DNA from: Flammeovirgaceae bacterium | GTDB lineage: Bacteria > Bacteroidota > Bacteroidia > Cytophagales > Cyclobacteriaceae | Length of the DNA stretch: 10,595 nt | Direction: 5' to 3' | Assembly: GCA_947457025.1 (NCBI GenBank) | Contig: CANGUI010000040.1 | Coordinates: forward strand, 1 to 10,595 | In this document: piece by piece, positions 8,830 through 10,595 of the stretch | Layout: every line of letters begins with the position of its first letter | Numbering within the stretch: position 1 is the first letter of the stretch | Made by a program: the position numbers and the translations under genes | The notes under the pieces: model-generated | Database searches by the model: none | Told to the model about the DNA's origin: nothing | Seen by the model: only the letters and a program-made list of their open reading frames with translations

Positions 8830-8918
8830 TCAAATTGTAATCCAGCACAGATTAATCGTGTGAATAAGAAAATTTGGCATTAAATTCACCCATATTAGTT
8901 TACGTTCCGTCAATTTGA
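8830..8918. promoter_or_regulatory. Divergent clpB / glycogen synthase region with 8-bp inverted repeat
   Basis: The 125 bases between the two start codons (8802-8926) carry no gene. TCAAATTG (8830-8837) and CAATTTGA (8911-8918) form an inverted repeat with arms 73 bases apart, so each gene reads CAATTTGA upstream of its ATG: 28 bases before clpB and 8 bases before the synthase. On the synthase side the motif includes TCAATTTG, one mismatch from TAnnTTTG; on the clpB side it reads TTACAATTTG. Neither copy has a good -33 partner. A palindrome, TTGATCAA, overlaps the left copy (8826-8833). They could be operator half-sites, degenerate -7 elements or chance in AT-rich DNA. Confidence 0.3.
8873..8903 (+). 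promoter_or_regulatory. Candidate promoter for the glycogen synthase gene
   Basis: TTTG at 8873-8876 is followed after 19 bases by TAGTTTAC at 8896-8903. The first box matches the Bacteroidota -33 element exactly; the second matches TAnnTTTG at 4 of its 6 fixed positions. Transcription would begin near 8908, giving a short leader of about 19 bases. This is the best-spaced candidate I found on the plus strand here, but the -7 match is imperfect. Confidence 0.35.
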
Positions 8919-8926
8919 CCTAGATC

Positions 8927-10595
8927 ATGCCAAAACGAGTAGCAAAAAAGTTCGAGCCACGGCAGGCAGCCCTGCTGGTAGAAGTTGCGTGGGAGGTTTG
9001 TAACCAGGTGGGTGGTATTTATACGGTTATTCGCTCAAAGGCGCCGGTGATGATGAATAACTGGCGTGGGCAATTTTGTATGATTGGGCCTTACCTCAAC
9101 AAGAATATACAGGCTGAGTTAGATCCGTTGGACGATGTTGAAGACGTCTTCGGGCGGGCGGCTGCCGCACTTCGAAAAAAAGGATACGAAGTGTATTATG
9201 CCGAGTGGCTGATTACCGGCAAGCCGCGCGTGGTTTTGCTGAACCCACGAGCCATACAAGACAAAGCGCTGGAGGTAGTGAAGTACCTGTTGTGGAAGAA
9301 CCACGGAATTGACACAGCCAATGCTTCGCCTTTGATTGACCAGGTTATTGGGTTTGCCTATCTCACCAAACTCTTCTTTGATGAACTGGTAAAGGCGGCT
9401 GGAAAAGACTATACACTTCTTGCTCATTTTCATGAATGGATGGCCGGCCTGCCGATCTTAGATCTCGCCCGCGAGGGCATGCCGGTAAAAACGGTTTTTA
9501 CTACACATGCCACACAACTGGGGCGGCATTTGGCCATTAACTCCCCGTTGTTTTATGCACACCTGCCGTTCTTTCGGTGGGAAGATGAAGCTCCGAAATT
9601 CGGGGTGAAGATTGAGGCGGCCATTGAGTACGGTTGCGCCCAGCGTTGCACGTTGTTTTCCACCGTGAGTGATGTCACTGCCCGCGAATGTAAGCACCTG
9701 TTGCGCCGGCAACCCGACTTGATCTTTCCCAACGGGCTGAACATTCAGCGTTTCGAGGCTTTACATGAATTTCAAAACCTGCACGTCCAGTATAAAGAGC
9801 AGATCCATCAGTTTGTGATGGGCCATTTCTTTCAGAGTTATTCTTTTAACCTGGATAAGACGCTTTATTTCTTTACCAGCGGGCGATACGAGTACAAGAA
9901 CAAGGGGTTTGACCTGACCCTGGAGGCCTTGGTGCACCTGAACGAGCGCCTGAAAGAGGAGAAATCTGATATGACGGTGGTGATGTTTTTTGTCACCAAG
10001 CGCGAATACTTCAGCATCAAACCGGAGGTGTTGCAATCGCGCGCAGTGATGGAGGAGGTGCGTCAAACCTGCAGTGCCATTGAGCGCGAGTTGGGCAAAA
10101 AACTGTTCTATGAAAGTACCCGGAGCAGCGATCATCGCCTGCCTAACCTGAACAACTTTGTAGACGAGTATTGGAAACTGCGCTACCGAAGAACGCTGCA
10201 AAGCTGGAAAAGCAATAAAGATCCGCTCCCCGTAACGCATAAACTAGTCAACGAAGAAGGCGATGAAGTTCTTCAGTTTCTGGTACGGCGCGGGCTGATG
10301 AATCACGCCACCGACAAAGTCAAGGTGGTGTACCACCCCGATTTCATCACAGCCTCCAACCCCCTGTTTGGCATGGACTACAGCCAATTTGTGCGCGGGT
10401 GCCACCTCGGCATTTTTCCGAGCTACTACGAGCCTTGGGGCTATACGCCGCTGGAATGCATGGCGAGCGGTGTGCCGGCAGTAACCAGCGATCTCAGTGG
10501 CTTTGGCGATTATTTGATGAAGAACATGCCCGACCACGAAAAAGGCGGCATGTTTGTGGTCGAGCGCGGAAAGCGCACGTTCGACTGGAGTGCAC
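8927..10595 (+). CDS. Eukaryotic-type glycogen synthase, GT3 family (3' end beyond window)
   Basis: This gene encodes a UDP-glucose-dependent alpha-1,4-glucan synthase that extends glycogen chains in the cytosol. The frame is open for 556 codons from ATG 8927 to the window edge. It matches the animal/fungal GT3 family rather than bacterial GlgA (GT5). Seen motifs: EVAWEVCNQVGGIYTVIRSK (19-38), the N-terminal nucleotide-sugar region; HFHEWMAGL (167-175); FTTHATQLGRHLA; YEYKNKGFDLTLEAL; and HPDFI followed by FVRGCHLGIFPSYYEPWGYT. The catalytic glutamates of the EX7E motif are E502 and E510, with the same spacing as in yeast and human enzymes. GT3 enzymes are known in Bacteroidota and usually lack the phosphorylated tails of animal ones. 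The N terminus is short and starts near the first conserved motif. The C terminus, including the position of the eukaryotic arginine cluster for glucose-6-phosphate activation, lies outside the window, so allostery cannot be judged. It is divergent from clpB. Confidence 0.95.
   Translation, partial: MPKRVAKKFEPRQAALLVEVAWEVCNQVGGIYTVIRSKAPVMMNNWRGQFCMIGPYLNKNIQAELDPLDDVEDVFGRAAAALRKKGYEVYYAEWLITGKPRVVLLNPRAIQDKALEVVKYLLWKNHGIDTANASPLIDQVIGFAYLTKLFFDELVKAAGKDYTLLAHFHEWMAGLPILDLAREGMPVKTVFTTHATQLGRHLAINSPLFYAHLPFFRWEDEAPKFGVKIEAAIEYGCAQRCTLFSTVSDVTARECKHLLRRQPDLIFPNGLNIQRFEALHEFQNLHVQYKEQIHQFVMGHFFQSYSFNLDKTLYFFTSGRYEYKNKGFDLTLEALVHLNERLKEEKSDMTVVMFFVTKREYFSIKPEVLQSRAVMEEVRQTCSAIERELGKKLFYESTRSSDHRLPNLNNFVDEYWKLRYRRTLQSWKSNKDPLPVTHKLVNEEGDEVLQFLVRRGLMNHATDKVKVVYHPDFITASNPLFGMDYSQFVRGCHLGIFPSYYEPWGYTPLECMASGVPAVTSDLSGFGDYLMKNMPDHEKGGMFVVERGKRTFDWSA

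Noticed and set aside
8802..8926. Possible CIRCE or other classical heat-shock operator upstream of clpB
   Set aside because: I looked for TTAGCACTC-N9-GAGTGCTAA and saw nothing close to it on either strand.
9761..10240. 159-codon minus-strand open frame
   Set aside because: It is antisense to the glycogen synthase, which is open and carries conserved motifs throughout. The same applies to the 97-codon frame at 10244-10537.
1..10595. CRISPR array, tRNA, rRNA, insertion sequence or prophage
   Set aside because: The window is almost fully covered by four long genes. The two intergenic regions (about 207 and 125 bases) contain no spaced repeats, tRNA-like cloverleaf or terminal inverted repeats flanking a transposase.

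Overview
The window looks like the chromosome of a Bacteroidota bacterium, most likely of the Cytophagales or a related group. Three things point there: an OmpA-family protein with PD40 (WD40-like) propeller blades, a very large exported TPR protein with a CHAT protease domain, and a eukaryotic-type (GT3) glycogen synthase. A Bacteroidota-style promoter (TTG, 20-base spacer, TATTTTTG) also lies just upstream of the CHAT gene. The placement is inferred from gene content, not from a database search.

Layout: bases 1-5975 hold two minus-strand genes, 26 bases apart. The upstream gene (5975 to 1986) encodes a 1329-residue exported TPR-CHAT protein with an intact His/Cys pair. The downstream gene (1959 to beyond base 1) encodes an exported PD40 / carboxypeptidase-regulatory-like / OmpA-C protein, cut by the window edge before its last few dozen residues. 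Bases 5976-6182 are intergenic and hold the promoter of that pair, a strong intrinsic terminator for the preceding gene, a second hairpin and a short direct repeat. Bases 6183-8801 encode the disaggregase ClpB on the minus strand. A 125-base divergent promoter region (8802-8926) separates clpB from a plus-strand GT3 glycogen synthase that runs off the right edge.

How the genes relate: clpB has its own terminator and the CHAT gene its own promoter, so clpB is probably transcribed separately from the TPR-CHAT/OmpA pair. ClpB (cytosolic protein quality control) and glycogen synthase (carbon storage) are conserved housekeeping genes that share only a divergent promoter region. The most interesting unit is the TPR-CHAT/OmpA pair: a predicted caspase-like protease outside the cytoplasm, cotranscribed with a putative peptidoglycan-binding propeller protein. 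The OmpA-family protein resembles the type IX secretion protein PorE without its TPR domain. A functional link between the two products is an inference from gene order. I found no tRNA, rRNA, CRISPR array, insertion sequence or phage feature.
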